Part shown: in pieces, positions 1-19,424 of the stretch
Position numbering within the stretch: the first letter of the stretch is position 1
How the letters are laid out: every line of letters starts with the position of its first letter
Assembly: GCA_027604005.1 (NCBI GenBank)
Contig: JADGJT010000022.1
Coordinates: 49,761-113,760, forward strand
Direction of reading: 5' to 3'
DNA: 64,000 nt
Origin: Dinochytrium kinnereticum
Lineage: Eukaryota; Chytridiomycota; Chytridiomycetes; Chytridiales; Chytridiaceae
Made by a program: the position numbers and the translations under genes
Notes under the pieces: model-generated
What the model saw: the letters and a program-made list of their open reading frames with translations, nothing else
The model's database searches: none
What the model was told of the DNA's origin: nothing

Positions 1-993
1 CCAAGCAACCATACTGCGACATCAGGTTCGGCAAGTAGTTCACACAACATATATCCATCATCTCTCGTAAAACCCCACCGCCATGCAGAGCATTCTATTT
101 TAAACAGCCTGGAAAGTAAACAACCAAATTTACCAACCATGGATAAATTAGGCTTAACGTTTATGTCGAAAGAAGAGAAGATCCCGACTCAACGCCCGAA
201 TCTCATTGACACCTCAATACATGAGACATTTATAGAGATTGAAAAACACCTCGCAAGCCCCCCGCCTTCCCCTCACATACGAGCTCAGAAAGAGGTATTT
301 TCAATAACGGAAAAAACACAGCTTAAAGTCAATAGCTTTCCATCATCTCCAGTAGCGACTTCACATCCCTAGCAGAAAAGGTTGCTCAGATAATCGGAAC
401 GCGATTTGCAATATCGGAGCATACGAAACCCGCATTTTCTTTCCCGGAGTTTCAACAAAAGCACGAGGGTATTAGCATACATAATCCATGCGTGAAAGAC
501 GATGAGCAGCCATTAAGCCCGGCTCAAAGTACACACCACGTGATTGAAGCACCAGACTTGGACGAGATATTCCATCCACAAAGCTACTCGCATGATATCA
601 TTGAAATATGTGGTGTCCCACGCATGCCGATTTGCAGGGATGATGATATTGATTTCAAGAGAACACAATTAGACTCCATGTCTTCAAAGCCGAAAGTTGA
701 GCAGCTCTCTCTTTCAAGCCTTTCGTTGTCAATGATCGAGAAAGAGAGAGATAAGTACTTACGGTCGTTTATCGCTAATGGCGAATGGAATAATTCGAGC
801 GATAAGATCCTTCTGATATGCGAAAGGTAAACGTTAAGCTGGTTTCTTTTCCCCTCCTGACTTAATGTTATTCAGACTAGAGGGAGATTTGGCCTCTGAC
901 ATAGTGGACACCTGTATTGAGGAAGTAGACCAAGCCATCAATGCGGTGATTGAGCTTTTATTATGTGAAGAATTCGGACCCAGCAGCAAATAA
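1..993 (+). CDS. Uncharacterised protein, C-terminal 300 residues (gene runs off the left edge)
   Basis: The frame is open from base 1, so the true start lies upstream. Joining exons 1-294, 336-826 and 876-993 gives 300 codons and a stop. The first intron (41 nt, GT at 295, CTTAAAG shortly before the acceptor) removes an in-frame stop. The second (827-875) has a GTAAAC donor, CTTAAT branch-like site and TTCAG acceptor. The visible protein is mostly polar and Ser/Pro-rich, with a more ordered acidic, leucine-rich tail (around LEGDLASDIVDTCIEEVDQA) that looks helical. I do not recognise a family, and no catalytic motif or membrane segment is visible. It ends 69 bp before the convergent PSMB3 gene. 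The coding call is fairly safe; the function is unknown. Confidence 0.7.
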
Positions 994-1062
994 CTGGACA
1001 TTGAATACGAACATTTGTTTCGTGTATTGAGTGATGGCAGCGCAACGAGGGTGTGCATGCTT

Positions 1063-1877
1063 TCAGTCCATACGCCCTTTAAGGGTTCGAGTAATCACTT
1101 GGTTTGGTGTGATAACATGCACGATGGCTCCCCAACCAGAAATAGCATCCCTGTCAACTGCATTCAGCAGAGCTTGTGAAATAGTCTCAAATAAATCCTC
1201 TGGTTCCTGTAAGAGGTGAGCTGAAGAAAGCATTTCCCACCAATTTACCAGATCAGGCTCCCACAAACTCTCACACATTCCGTACATCTGTTCAGACGCT
1301 GTTCCACTAACAACAAAATCCTTTGCAAAATTGATGCATCCAATGAGGTCCATAGAGCAAATGAACGGCTCGCCCTTCCCATCCAACCCGGCAATTACTG
1401 GCTCGCAGAAGTATGGCCCAAACCTGATATAAAGCCGTTAATAATAATATCCTGACTTATAGATGATTATAATCATACCTTCTCTCATACAACGTCGACG
1501 AGACCACGGACGCGAAAGTTCTTGGAGTAATCTCGCGCTCTTCCTTAAGATTGTATAGGTTCACCTTCATCCGAAAGCGCTCTGAGCTGAAAAGATGTTA
1601 CATGAATTCAACACTAATGCAGTAATATGCCTTACAGTGTCTGAACGTCGGTGGCAAGACCCGCAAGGCCATAGTAGAGGTGGTCTGACACCGGAAACAC
1701 CTTTTGGAAGTTTGTCCCAAGCGTAAGCGCTTGGACGCCGAATCTCCTGTCCGCAGCAATTGCCACGCAACCTTTGCCCTTCATGGCAATGATTGCGCTT
1801 CCGTTGTATTCCATGATGCTCTGTTCCGCATCAATCAGTACCACCTACGTTGACTGGGGCACTCCATCACCTACCAT
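1063..1877 (-). CDS. PSMB3: 20S proteasome subunit beta-3
   Basis: This is the beta-3 subunit of the 20S proteasome core, a structural, non-catalytic member of the beta ring. Five exons (1877-1875, 1820-1636, 1586-1479, 1423-1249, 1206-1063) encode 204 residues, the usual length for the family. The first exon is only the ATG. A 54-nt intron with a TACTGAT branch-like site then leads to SIMEYNG, the conserved start of the family. Diagnostic segments are [47 protein letters not shown] and [13 protein letters not shown]. The last intron (1248-1207, 42 nt) lacks an in-frame stop; if retained it would insert 14 residues into a conserved stretch, so it is treated as an intron. It is head-to-head with RPT6. 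Confidence 0.95.
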
Positions 1878-1958
1878 GTTGACTCGTAGTAGTTTGTGTT
1901 GAAATTTTCCAATCCGAAAAATTACAGAACGCGTGTTTTTTGCTCCGCTACCTCCAAA
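1878..1958. promoter_or_regulatory. 81-bp bidirectional promoter between PSMB3 and RPT6
   Basis: The start codons of two proteasome genes on opposite strands lie 81 bp apart, so both promoters must be in or overlap this stretch. An ACGCGT hexamer (MCB/E2F-like) is present at 1929-1934. I did not find a copy of the yeast PACE element (GGTGGCAAA) here. Confidence 0.6.
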
Positions 1959-3237
1959 ATGGCACCTGGTGAAGGAGTCAAAGCCTATTATAGAAACAAG
2001 ATTGAGGTAGGCATATCAAAGCGAGCATGCTGGTCCCCAACTCATCCATATTTGCAGGAGCTTGAGACCCTCAGCACGGTCCAAACACAGAATTTGCGAC
2101 GTTTGGAGGCGCAGAGGAACCAGCTCAACGCCAAAGTTCGCATGCTCCGAGATGAGCTGAAGCTGCTTCAGGAGCCTGGCTCTTACGTCGGAGAGGTAGT
2201 CAAGCTGATGGGGAAGAAGAAGGTGCTGGTCAAGGCCCATCCGGATGGGAAGTATGTAGTGGACATAGGACCAGCTATTGACATTGCGGCACTCACCCCG
2301 ACTGTCCGAGTCGCCCTCCGCCATGACTCGTATCAGCTCCACAAGATACTTCCCAACAAAGTTGATCCCCTGGTCTCCCTCATGATGGTGGAGAAGGTTC
2401 CTGATTCGACTTACGAGATGGTGGGGGGTTTAGACAGGCAGATCAAGGAAATCAAGGAAGTTATTGAACTTCCTGTGAAGCACCCTGAGCTGTTTGAGGC
2501 TTTGGGGATCGCCCAGCCCAAGGGAGTGCTTCTGTATGGGCCCCCTGGAACTGGGAAGACTCTCTTGGCCAGGGCTGTTGCCCATCACACTGACTGTCGA
2601 TTCATTAGAGTTTCCGGATCTGAGCTTGTTCAGAAATACATTGGAGAAGGTTCAAGAATGGTGCGAGAACTTTTCGTGATGGCCCGAGAGCATGCACCGT
2701 CTATTATCTTCATGGATGAAATCGATTCCATCGGCTCATCTCGTTCGGAAAGCGGAGGTGGTGGCGGAGGAGATAGCGAGGTTCAACGAACTATGTTGGA
2801 GCTTTTGAACCAGCTTGACGGTTTTGAGGCAACTCAGAGCATCAAAGTCATTATGGCAACAAATCGAATTGACATTCTCGACGCTGCACTTTTGAGACCT
2901 GGGCGAATTGACAGGAAGATTGAATTCCCCCCTCCGAATGAGCTTGCAAGGACCGATATTTTGAAGATTCACTCTAGGAAGATGAACTTGACCAGGGGAA
3001 TTAATTTGAGGAAGATTGCGGAGCAGATGACTGGTGCTAGCGGTGCAGAGGTGAAAGGTGTTTGCACGGAAGCAGGCATGTATGCACTCCGCGAACGCCG
3101 TGTTCATGTTACCCAGGAAGACTTTGAGATGGCTGTCGCCAAGGTATTTCCAAAAATATCTGCGAGTGTTAACGCAATTGAAGGTTTTGAAGAAGGACAG
3201 CGAGCAGAACATGAGTGTCAAGAAACTATTCAAATAA
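1959..3237 (+). CDS. RPT6: 26S proteasome regulatory ATPase subunit RPT6 (PSMC5)
   Basis: This is one of six AAA+ ATPases of the 19S base, which unfold and translocate ubiquitinated substrates into the 20S core. Exons 1959-2006, 2058-3143 and 3184-3237 give 395 residues. The N-terminal coiled coil (about residues 15-60) precedes the OB fold. The AAA domain has Walker A GPPGTGKT, Walker [10 protein letters not shown], the [13 protein letters not shown] arginine-finger region and [21 protein letters not shown]. The second intron has no stop and reads through, but splicing it produces the proper tail ([14 protein letters not shown] then stop), ending in an HbYX-like tail position. An in-frame ORF extends upstream to 1896, but conservation starts at the MAPGEG methionine. 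Confidence 0.95.
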
Positions 3238-3482
3238 AAATGTGTTCTGATTGGCAAAACACTCCAGATAGACTTTATACTTTGGATAAGTTACTACTAA
3301 TATGAAAAGAGCATTTCTTTCTTTAGTGTAAAATTTATACTGCTTAAGGAGCGTCTGCCATCGAGTCGTCACATTAGCGGGATGCATTGGCTGTTGGTGA
3401 ATAAGGATTGAGTGTCTTGGAACAGATGTTCCTTTCCATCATGTCAAAGTTGGTAACACAATCTGGCATAAGCAACATCAAA

Positions 3483-4569
3483 ATGTCTTTCAATCGCACC
3501 CTTGGCATCACCTATGCTATTTTCGGCTCCTTGCTCATTGGAACTGGGCAAACGATTCAAAAATACGCTATCAACAAACTAATCTCGGGAGGCTCATCCG
3601 TATTTCACCATTCGGATTTTGACGTGAGACAAAAGGGGCGAGGGTTAAGGCAGGATCCTTCACGCTCCAGAATTCGGGATCCTACTTGGTTGTTTGGTAA
3701 CTTACATATAGCTAGTAATTCTAAAATCACTCAGGCATTCTATTGTGTTATTGCGGAGAGGTTTTTGGAAATTGGTTTGCGCTTTCCTATGTGCCCGCCG
3801 CTATTGTTACGCCATTGGGCATAGTAAGTGTTCTTTTCTCGGCATTTTTGAGCTCATGGTTGGTTTTCAATTAGTTCAATCCTGTTTGCTAATTACTACC
3901 AGCTTTTTGGGGGAAGTTATAAACTTTCGGCAACGGAATGGCTATATGCTCATTATCCTCACAGTATTTGCCATTTTATGGATTTCTCCCAAGTCTGACG
4001 ATAGCCTTGGAAAAACACCGGCGGAGGTGTTCGAGAACTGCTCAAACACCATGTTCATATCAGGCTTCAGTGGGATCTTTCTCGTTTTGACGGTGCTTAT
4101 TTTTCAGATCCTGGTCCGCAGACAAGAGACTCTTTTATTACTGGTGTCAGTGTGCGCCTTATTTGGAAGTGCCACTGTCATCTCTGGAAAAATCATATCC
4201 GTCGTGTTGCGTCTCTCATTTCAGAATCCAGGGAGTACTTCGGCAGACAAGGAACTTGACTCAGACATATCATCTGCAGTTTCAGTTCTTGTTGTTATTG
4301 CTGTGGCCTCCATTGCAGCCCAGGAGTTTTTCAAACAGGAGGCTTTGACGCGCTTTAGCATATCTGTTGTGCAGCCTATACTGTTTGCCGGATTCAACGT
4401 GGCAACAGTGGTCAGTAATATTGTGCTGTTCAAGGAGATTACTACATTCTCTGGCTTGGTGGCATTCTTCCTTGTCTTTGGAGTTGCGATGGCTGGCATG
4501 GTAGGCGGTGTTTTGATGATCGCAAAAGACCCGCATTCGAGGCTCCTCCCCATATCCCGAGCTGATTGA
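3483..4569 (+). CDS. NIPA-like magnesium transporter
   Basis: This is a membrane protein of the NIPA/DMT superfamily; such proteins carry Mg2+ and sit in the plasma or endosomal membrane. Exons 3483-3696, 3735-3858 and 3903-4569 give 334 residues with about nine hydrophobic segments. Conserved blocks are GSLLIGTGQTIQKYA at the N-terminus, GNWFALSYVPAAIVTPLG in the second exon, and a C-terminal half with QPILFAGFNVATVVSNIVLFKE. The first intron (38 nt) and the second (44 nt, GTTGGT donor) are needed to keep the frame. In-frame ATGs at 3426 and 3441 would add up to 19 residues; I chose 3483 because similarity to the family begins there. Substrate specificity is inferred from family only. Confidence 0.82.
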
Positions 4570-5444
4570 TTGAACGGTAGCATATACTAGTATGGGCAGT
4601 CCCATCAAAGCCATAGAAATAATGGAAATAAAGATGTTAGTCAACGTGTAAAAGTAGGGAGACAGCTGAGAGATAATAGCAAGGACTAAAAAAACCAAAA
4701 CTCACTCTTTCGGTGTAAAAAAGGCAGTTTGATCCCCGATGGGGATGGTACTTCCAGAAAGCCGGGATATCACCCGTTTAAAAACCAACCCAACGATCCC
4801 ATTTGATTATTGAAAAAAAAAACAAAAGATACCATGAATAGAAATCTAAACAAAAGATAGATGAAAGACTGGATATGTTTTGCTTCGGGGTAGGGCGCTT
4901 CAAGCTCGTCATTGCAGTGGTTGCGGGAGGCGTTGAGGATGAAGTGGTTATGGCTTTATGGTTCGTTTAGAGTTGTGTGTGGAGAGGGGGGAGTGTCTTG
5001 TTTGCTTCGAGGGCGAGGTGAGGATCTATGCACAGTGTGGGACGGGCCGTGGCTGGGAGTAAGGTTTCTGTACAGAGAGGTTAAAGTGCCTGCACCAACT
5101 CTACCACCTACTACCCCTCCGTAACCTCCCCAAGCTTTCTCTTCACCCTCCTCTATGAGAATGTAGACGACGCCCGCCAAACCACCAACGTTCCGGTTTT
5201 TGATAAGGCATTTTTACATAATCCCCCCGATCTTATTGTTTAGCTTTATAGTTTCTCCGTAGCCCTTGCCGACATCCTAAGTGTATAGAATCCTTCTGTT
5301 TTACTTTGTGGATGGCTTGCTTTTGTTTGGTTTCTATCAAACACATTTCTTCAGCACTTACGGTGATTCTTCCCTCGTTTTTTCGGGATTAACAGACATT
5401 CTGTGTAACTACAGTGGGGTGGCTGTGGCTCACACTCTGCAGCA
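4570..5444. other. Intergenic stretch, no confident gene
   Basis: These 875 bp lie between the NIPA-like gene and the F-BAR gene. They hold the 3' flank of the first and a long pyrimidine-rich leader of the second. A hydrophobic reading frame exists on the minus strand near 4600-4700, but it has no credible start, no normal-length introns and runs antisense into NIPA. I see no RNA gene or repeat. Confidence 0.5.
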
Positions 5445-8345
5445 ATGACCCTTGCAAAGGACCTGGCAGCACTGAAGAAGACCCAGCAAGGGCAGATAGC
5501 GAAGCTGTCTTTCCGAGCAGAAGGGGATATAGAGATCATGGGCGAGCTTAGGTCTTTTATGAAGGAAAAGGCAAAAATTGAGGAGGAGTATGGCAAGGCT
5601 TTGGAGAAGCTATCTCGAACATATCTTGCCAAAAAGTTCAAGAAAGGGCCGTCGCTTCCCAAAGAGGCTTTGAAGTCTTCGGGGTTGAAGAGGGAATTCA
5701 GCGCAAGCGGTAGCATAAGCAGTGATGGCGCTCTTGCATATTCGATGGAGGATGGATCACCAGTCAGGTACGAACCATTCCTTTTCTACTCTGATAGTCT
5801 ATCTAGAGATGTTTACCATGTATATTTGGAAATAATTAAGAGTACAGAACGATTGGGGAGAGCCAGAATCATCATCGCCGAAAAGATCGTTTCAAACATC
5901 ACTGAGGTGCTAAAAGATTATGGGAAGGAAAAGGGTGTTGTGTCGAAGAAGTTGATTGAATATATGGGAAAATATCAACAGGATATGCATGTTGCTTACG
6001 ATGACGTGGATAAAGGTATTATTTGTCTATTTTCTTCTGTGCGTCTCGGCCCGTGCTTGAGCCTGTTTTTTTTATTCTATCTTGTCGATCGTATATCCAT
6101 GCCTTTTAATTTATTTGTGGTTTCATGCTTTTTTCTGTAGTGAAAGAACTGTCAGTGATTGATGCGTTTACTTTTTTTTTCTCCTTGTCTTTTCTGAACG
6201 CTGCATAAATAGCAAAATCCCTTTACGAGAAGTTGGCTAAAGATACCGATTATGCTCAAAGGAAGTATAATGACACATCTGCCAAACCGAATTCTGGTTT
6301 GAATGCCTTGCGAAATATTATGACTAGAACTGACAGCGATGAAAGGCTTGAAAAGGTTTGGAGGCAGGGACTTTCTGTTCTAAAAAAGATAGCTGAGAGG
6401 AAAGTGGAAAGAGTCTTCTACTCGGTTATCTGAAGTAAGAAACGACTACATATTGGCTCTTGAATCTGCAAATGCCCAGCAGGATCTTTACTATTCGAAG
6501 TATCTCCCAGATTTTTTTAAGGTATTTCACCTATACCATTTCTCTTTTGCGGAATTTAAATACAATTCTTCGACTAACTTTGACCAGAAACTTGATGGGA
6601 CCTTTCATCCCACATATCGCAGTGTGGTTGACTTCTTCATTGATCTCGAAAGGTCGTTTACATCCATTTTGACTGAAGAAGTTGAGAGCCTTCAAAAAAG
6701 CTCTTTGAAAGTTGATGCGAATGGCGACTTGAAACCATTTTTGGATTATCACTCTACCCTGTTTAACACCCCATCAATTCTCTCCTTTGATCCGTCTTCT
6801 GGAGATGATGTTAGTGCCTGGAGTACTTAATAATGGCTGATAATTGTTAGATTACAGCTATCATTGTTGATGAAACTACGAAAGAGAGATTAGGTCAACG
6901 TCTGACGATGTTAAACCTGGAGGAAAAAGAGTCTAGAGATACAATGGAAAAGAAAGACCGAGAATTTCGTAACTTCATCGTTCTGGCAGAAACATATAAG
7001 GAATCACCACATTTTGGGGCGGGCCCGAATCCACTTGAAGTAAAAGCTTTTATTTTATATCTCTCTCGTGATACTCATATATTTTTTATTTAAAAGCAAA
7101 AGCTTGATATCGAAGGTTCTATGAGTATGCTGGAGCTTAAACGTCAAAGGCTACTGGCCCAAATTACACTGCTAGAGGAATGCGGCGTATCCCCTGTTAA
7201 GTTAAGCACAGCTGCGGAGCTTTCTCAAGTCAAATTGGCCCGAAATTCATCCGACGTCGGCCGTAGAAGCATCTCCTCGCCTTCCCCCGCCAGATTTGTA
7301 TGCATTTACTCTTATACAGCAAGCGATGATTTTGAGGCTTCTATAAACGAGGGGGATGAGGTTGTGATGTTAGAATCAGAGAAAAACGGTTGGGCTAAGG
7401 TATTTCAATGACTAGACTTTGAAAGTAAGTCTTTATTAAGATCCGTGTCGTCCCCAGCCAAGCTGAAGGTCTGGTCCCGTTCGATTACTTAGAGCCTTTA
7501 AAAAGCCAGGATTCTAAGTCTTCCAGTACACTTTCATTATCTAAGGATGTTAAAACAAAGAAAAAATGTATGCGCAGTTGCCAAAGCACCCTAACCTCAG
7601 AAGTGACAGCAATTTACGATTTCAATGCAAAGGATGATTCTGAACTTTCATTTAAGGGCGGGGACACCATAGAGGTGATGGAGGCCACAGGTGCCGCTAC
7701 TGAAGAGGCGTGGTGGACGGGCTACAACACAAGAAGTGGAAAGTCTGGTTCCTTTCCTCTTGTTTTCACATCGGGCTGGGATTCCGAAAAATCTTCGTCC
7801 GTTGAATCACGACGTGCTTCAAAAATGACCTCACAATCGTCGCCTCGTTCCTCTGTCTATGCGAAGAGCTCTGGGTCTACTCTGAAAGGGCAGTCGTCAT
7901 CTCTCTCAAGGCTAACGTCAAATTCTTCGTCACTCACAAAAGGTTTTTCGTTTTGTCTCTCTGACATCTCACTAGTCATACAGCAAAAGCATTGTATCAA
8001 TACAATGCTACATGTGAAGGAGAGCTTTCTTTAAAAGTGGGCGACATCATAACCATCACAAACAAAATCACAGGTAGTGATGCATGGTGGGAAGGCGAAG
8101 GGCCAGGTGGAAAGGGCCAATTTCCTGTCAATCATGTTGAGATATTGTCTGGTGTGCCAGAGGCAGTGTCCAGTTCTTTTTCCGCGAAGGCACTCTTCGA
8201 TTACAAAGCTCAAGAATCTGGCGAGCTTTCATTCAAAGCGGGAGACTATTTAAAAGTACTCGATAGTTCAGACAACGACTGGTGGAGTGGACAATTCCGT
8301 TCTAACGTAGGGTTGTTCCCAGCCTCTTACGTTGAGAGAATATAA
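5445..8345 (+). CDS. F-BAR domain protein with four SH3 domains (Bzz1/syndapin-like)
   Basis: A membrane-curving F-BAR protein that would link endocytic membrane to actin regulators through its SH3 domains. Exons 5445-6015, 6213-6355, 6393-6521, 6588-6822, 6858-7039, 7097-7399, 7441-7942 and 7984-8345 join to 808 residues. Residues about 1-300 form the F-BAR helices (RSFMKEKAKIEEEYGKAL; RNDYILALESANAQQDLYY). A short coiled coil follows. SH3 domains then begin near 393 (FVCIYSYTASDDFEA), 515 (VTAIYDFNAKDDSELSF), 690 (AKALYQYNATCEGELSL) and 752 (AKALFDYKAQESGELSF); all keep the ALYDY-like motif, a WW or GW pair and a terminal FP or VP. Yeast Bzz1 and FCHSD proteins have two SH3 domains, so four is unusual. 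A further 30-nt in-frame segment at 5768-5797 may be an extra intron. Confidence 0.88.
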
Positions 8346-8410
8346 ATATAAATAACTCAAGGATTTCGACACGTGTGTTTGTTACTTCTTTCTCACAAAG
8401 TATTGTCAAC

Positions 8411-9539
8411 ATGTTTGCAGAAAGAGACTTGTTCGGATATGGTGCGAATGCCCCTGATCCACAGTGGCCCCATAATGCTCGGATTGCTATATGTTTTGTA
8501 GTCAATGTACCCTACATTTACATGACGTTTCTAACTGTCTGCAGTACGAGGAAGGAGGAGAAAACACCCTGGATAATGGTGATGTGGCATCTGAAGTGTT
8601 CTTGAACGAAACCCCTGGTATGCGATATGTCCTTTGGTGATCCCTAACTCTCATAGGCGGCACACCACGAAAGGATCGGGATATGAACATGGAATCTCAG
8701 TACGAGTATGGCTCTCGAGTAGGGGTCTGGCGTATCTTGAGGATGTTTGAGGAGAAGAACTGGAAATTCACATGCTACGCTGTCGGTCGGGCTGTCGAGC
8801 TCAACCCTGCGCCTATCCAGGCTATGGCTAAGGCAGGCCATGAAATTGCATCTCATAATTATCGCTGGATTGACTACCAGCATCTAGATGAGCAGACTGA
8901 ACGCGAACATGTGCGCAAAGCCGTCAGTGTTATCAAGGTTTTTTTGTTTATCGGAAAACGCAACTTAAAAGATAGAATGCCGTTGGCGTACCGCCCCGTG
9001 GATGGTACACTGGACGAGTCTCTCGCGCAAGTCGACAGATTGCTTACGAGGAGTATAAAAAAATGGGCATGAAACTGCTGTATGACTCGGATGCATACAA
9101 TGACGACCTCCCATACTATGTTCGACTCGAAAACGGCGAAAAGCACCTTGTTATACCTTACACTTTAGATGCAAATGATATGAAGGTTAGCTCTCGGAAC
9201 TGGTTCTTTTTTTTTTTTTTTTTTGTGAAATTAATCGGCTCAGTTCTGTGTGCCTCCAGGGTTCACTTCTCCAGACGGCTTCTTCAATTACTTGAAATGT
9301 ACGTTTGACGTTCTGCGCAAGGAAGGAGGAAAATTTATGAATGTTGGGCTTCACTGCCGACTGGTTGGCAAGCCTGGTCGCGCTCACGCGCTGCAGCAAT
9401 TCATGGATTACGGTAGGTTTGGACAACATTTGGTGATAATAATAGTTTCAAAGTGGCCTCGTTTAATGATGTTTGGATATGTACGCGGGAAGAGCTCGCT
9501 ATGCACTGGAATGGACATTTTGGGGAAAGCAAACCCTAA
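8411..9539 (+). CDS. puuE: Allantoinase, PuuE type (polysaccharide-deacetylase fold)
   Basis: Hydrolyses allantoin to allantoate in purine breakdown. It belongs to the PuuE family, unrelated to classical metal-dependent allantoinase. Exons 8411-8506, 8545-8617, 8657-8937, 8976-9185, 9244-9412 and 9454-9539 give 304 residues, normal for PuuE. Family blocks are IAICFVVNYEEGGEN, MESQYEYGSRVGVWRILR, GHEIASHNYRWIDYQ, PRGWYTGR, LLYDSDAYNDDLPYYV, HLVIPYTLDANDMK, VGLHCRLVGKPGRAHAL and VWICTREELAMHW. The intron at 8938-8975 restores the PRGWYTGR block, which is otherwise out of frame. The start lies 65 bp after the F-BAR stop and the stop lies 15 bp from the convergent UBC13 stop. Confidence 0.92.
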
Positions 9540-9554
9540 GACCCCTCAATCTCA

Positions 9555-10223
9555 CTAATTTTGGGCGTATTTGGCAGTCCATTCGCGGGCTAAATGTTAT
9601 AAAATAAACAAAACGGCATGCAAACCTGTGGCAAGGGCTCCCTTCTCGTTTTCCTTCCAATGGTTCGCAACGTCATTGGCCAACGGGTCGTCTATTCTAA
9701 TAAGCAAAGGGTTTGACTAAATTAGAAAAAACAAACCAGGGTTGGGTGCGGACAGAAGTGCTTGGATAGAAAGCAAAACTGTCCGGATTTGTAAAGCAGG
9801 TGACCATCTCTCTGAAATCAAAGAAGAAAGGTTATGACTAATCAGAAAGCGTCAAACACCAACCCTTCAAAATATCAAGGCAAATACGCCCCAGCTTGTC
9901 GATATTGGGGTGATAGATTTTGGTAAGGAAGCGCACTTTGGGTGGAACCATGGGATACTCTTCAGGTAGAAACAACTCTAGTTTGAAAACGCCACCTTCT
10001 CTTTCATTAGAGAATGGTATACACGGGAGCCTGACCTTCAAAAGGTGATTGACCAGGACCAGCGATAACGACATCAAAGTAGCGCAGGTTATCCTCATGC
10101 GGCTTTGCACTAATACCCGGGGCAGGTTCAGCGAGCAGACGCTCAGTTTCCTAGCGGGAAGGTTTTAAGCCGTCATTATCTGGCCGTGGCACCCACTTTA
10201 ATTATTCTTTTTGCAACGCTCAT
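9555..10223 (-). CDS. UBC13: Ubiquitin-conjugating enzyme E2 N (Ubc13)
   Basis: With an Mms2-type partner this E2 builds K63-linked ubiquitin chains, used in post-replication repair through PCNA and in endocytic signalling. Six exons (10223-10197, 10150-10036, 9995-9864, 9811-9737, 9691-9626, 9589-9555) give 149 residues. It reads [20 protein letters not shown] at the N-terminus, then [36 protein letters not shown] with the HPN motif and active-site cysteine, [20 protein letters not shown] and [16 protein letters not shown]. All are characteristic of UBE2N. Introns are 36-52 nt. It is head-to-head with the RAD53-like kinase, 48 bp between start codons. Confidence 0.95.
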
Positions 10224-10271
10224 GATAAAGAGATGTTAAGATTTCGGACTAAGAAAGTGTGACAAAATTGT
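10224..10271. promoter_or_regulatory. 48-bp region shared by UBC13 and the RAD53-like kinase promoters
   Basis: Only 48 bp separate the two ATGs, so core promoter elements must overlap the 5' ends of both genes. The stretch is AT-rich with no clear TATA box and no ACGCGT motif. Confidence 0.5.
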
Positions 10272-12941
<2,670 letters not shown>

Positions 12942-12951
12942 CAATAACAAA

Positions 12952-16946
<3,995 letters not shown>

Positions 16947-17328
16947 GACAAAGTGCTAAGTTTCACAAAGTTCGAAATGCTGGACTTGTCTTTATTATTG
17001 TATCGCTAAGAAAAGAAAACTGCCGCAAAACGTGGTTTGCGATAATTAAAAAAACAAGGCTGGTTATGCGAAGAGAATCTCTGCAAAGTAGTGATTGTAG
17101 AAAAAAATCCTTTTATTGCAAAAGTATTTAATCTTGATTTCGGCATCTGCGAAAGAAAAAGGAGAAAATATGCGATGCCCTCACAGTTGAAGTAGATGAG
17201 CTGAGAAAATCATGAAACTATGTAGGCAGAATGATCTTAGGAACAACTTGATGATCTGACTCTTAATACAACAACAAGGAAAAAAGTGCGGGGGGAAAAA
17301 AAAAAACGAGTTTGTCACATTCAGAGAC
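16947..17328. other. Divergent intergenic region SPT16/PRMT3
   Basis: These 382 bp lie between two divergent start codons, AT-rich with an A-run before the PRMT3 start (about 17291-17305). No gene, RNA or repeat is apparent; it presumably holds both promoters. Confidence 0.5.
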
Positions 17329-19259
<1,931 letters not shown>

Positions 19260-19424
19260 ATACATTAGTTCTAGCATCGATGTGTGAGTAATCTCTCCTG
19301 TATTTATTGTGGCATTGGGGTATGAATAAGAGGAAACAAGGATAGCAATTACCAAGGCCTCCCTCTAACATGTACACATGTGCGGAATATTTGACCTAAA
19401 ATAGCCGTTTGGGATGCTTAAGTT

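Noticed and set aside
1080..1095. Box B-like GGGTTCGAGTAATC
   Set aside because: It lies within the last exon of PSMB3 and has no box A upstream.
2736..3257. Minus-strand 173-codon frame
   Set aside because: It lies wholly antisense to RPT6, whose product is unmistakable.
4282..4698. Minus-strand frame with hydrophobic N-terminus
   Set aside because: It is antisense to the NIPA-like last exon for most of its length, has no credible start, and would need introns of about 20 nt to extend.
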